Source of the DNA: Vermiphilus sp.
Lineage (GTDB): Bacteria; Ratteibacteria; UBA8468; B48-G9; JAFGKM01
Length of the DNA: 12,846 nt
Reading direction: 5' to 3'
Assembly (NCBI GenBank): GCA_020722825.1
Contig: DYKC01000023.1
Span: 1 to 12,846 of the forward strand
The notes under the pieces are model-generated. The model was given only the letters and a program-made list of their open reading frames with translations, made no database searches and was not told where the DNA came from. Every line of letters begins with the position of its first letter. Position 1 is the first letter of the stretch. The position numbers were made by a program, and so were the translations under genes. Below, piece by piece: positions 12,534-12,846 of this stretch.

Positions 12534-12578
12534 AAAAAATTTGTGGCGTAAAATTTATTATTATACCACAAATTTTTT
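12534..12578. terminator. 13-bp perfect inverted repeat, possible rpmG terminator overlapping the promoter
   Basis: AAAAAATTTGTGG (12534-12546) and CCACAAATTTTTT (12566-12578) are perfect complements around a 19-nt loop. In the operon-direction transcript the core TTTGTGG/CCACAAA is preceded by an A-run and followed by a U-run, as in intrinsic terminators. It lies 34 bases after the rpmG stop. The loop is larger than usual and contains the -10 box of the downstream promoter. Alternatively it may be a regulator-binding dyad. Confidence 0.5.
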
Positions 12579-12587
12579 CAAAAACAA
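12560..12587 (-). promoter_or_regulatory. Extended -10 promoter for tRNA-Trp-secE-nusG and downstream genes
   Basis: On the minus strand TTGTTT (12587-12582), a 16-base spacer and a perfect TATAAT (12565-12560) are preceded by TGG, giving the extended -10 motif TGnTATAAT. Transcription would start near 12553, about 25-30 bases before tRNA-Trp. This is the best promoter I can find in the window and could drive the whole downstream cluster. The -10 lies in the loop of a perfect inverted repeat whose right arm covers most of the spacer. Confidence 0.6.
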
Positions 12588-12611
12588 GTCTTTTTTTAAA
12601 ACACGATTTAT

Positions 12612-12764
12612 TTAAGGTTTTCCTTCTTTATGAAGTTTGTGTTTATGACAGGATGGGCAATACTTGTTTATCTCTATCTTATCTTTTTTGACCTTTTTAT
12701 TCTTAGTAGTATAGTAATTTTTACTTTTACACTCCTCACAAACCAGCGTCACAATATCTCTCAT
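12612..12764 (-). CDS. rpmG: 50S ribosomal protein bL33
   Basis: bL33 is a small 50S protein near the E site. This 50-residue protein starts MRDIVTLVCEECKSKNYYT and ends in a His/Lys-rich tail (KHKLHKEGKP). Cys9, Cys12, Cys36 and Cys39 form two CxxC pairs (CEEC and CPSC), so it is the zinc-binding form. It lies 33 bases after the tuf stop with AAAGGAG in the gap, so it is probably co-transcribed with tuf. The potential terminator at 12534-12578 follows. Confidence 0.95.
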   Translation of the reverse strand: MRDIVTLVCEECKSKNYYTTKNKKVKKDKIEINKYCPSCHKHKLHKEGKP

Positions 12765-12797
12765 TGTTTTCACCCACTCCTTTATCTGCCGGGTTTC

Positions 12798-12846
12798 TTA
12801 TTTTATAATTTCTGTTACTGCACCTGCCCCTACAGTTTTACCGCCT
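12798..12846 (-). CDS. tuf: Elongation factor Tu, C-terminal end only (5' part outside window)
   Basis: EF-Tu carries aminoacyl-tRNA to the ribosome as a GTP complex. Only the last 15 complete sense codons and the stop lie in the window; they read GGKTVGAGAVTEIIK, matching the nearly universal EF-Tu terminus (GGRTVGAGVVTKII in E. coli-like proteins). It is cut by the window edge, not by a visible break. The tuf-rpmG-tRNA-Trp-secE order supports the call. Confidence 0.93.
   Translation of the reverse strand, partial: GGKTVGAGAVTEIIK

Noticed and set aside
12222..12691. Two plus-strand frames across tRNA-Trp, its spacer and rpmG
   Set aside because: They run antisense through a tRNA, palindromes and rpmG; composition does not look coding.

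Overview
The window carries the bacterial ribosomal-protein / RNA polymerase cluster, read almost entirely on the minus strand. In transcription order it holds the tuf 3' end, rpmG, tRNA-Trp, secE, nusG, rplK, rplA, rplJ, rplL, a single fused rpoB-rpoC gene, rpsL and rpsG. At the left edge the C-terminal end of an unidentified membrane-protein gene runs toward rpsG on the plus strand. The DNA looks moderately AT-rich. The RNA polymerase carries Gram-negative-type insertions: an SI3-like block in the beta' trigger loop and an SI2-like block in beta. I cannot name the organism. The sequence resembles an uncultivated Gram-negative-type lineage more than any model species. It does not look like Helicobacter or Wolbachia, the groups I know with fused rpoBC, because the polymerase is shorter and the ribosomal proteins differ in detail.

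Layout. tuf and rpmG end at 12612. A strong extended -10 promoter sits at 12560-12587, overlapped by a 13-bp inverted repeat, just upstream of tRNA-Trp. Between tRNA-Trp and secE is a GC-richer patch holding a perfect 49-bp second copy of the tRNA 3' end plus its flank, next to nested palindromes. secE and nusG (3-nt gap) feed protein export and transcription elongation/termination. A 205-nt leader with mutually exclusive pairings precedes rplK. The stalk genes rplK-rplA-rplJ-rplL follow, then rpoBC, then rpsL-rpsG. The operon stops after rpsG; there is no fusA.

The main result is one uninterrupted 2507-residue reading frame covering complete beta (about 1-1156) and beta' (about 1166-2507), joined by roughly nine residues with no stop and no usable internal start. 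The polymerase also departs from consensus at drug-binding and active-site loops. Beta has changed rifampicin-pocket residues and a three-residue shorter fork loop 2, and beta' has a six-residue insertion just before the bridge helix. Ribosomal protein S12 has Arg where streptomycin-sensitive bacteria have Lys88. Together these suggest natural rifamycin and streptomycin insensitivity.

A second theme is a family of foldback repeats in the operon's intergenic gaps. Two clear copies lie before rpsL and before rplL, and the gaps before rplK and secE have related edges. Each full copy ends at the Shine-Dalgarno sequence of the next gene, so the repeats may set translation or mRNA processing of the downstream cistron.
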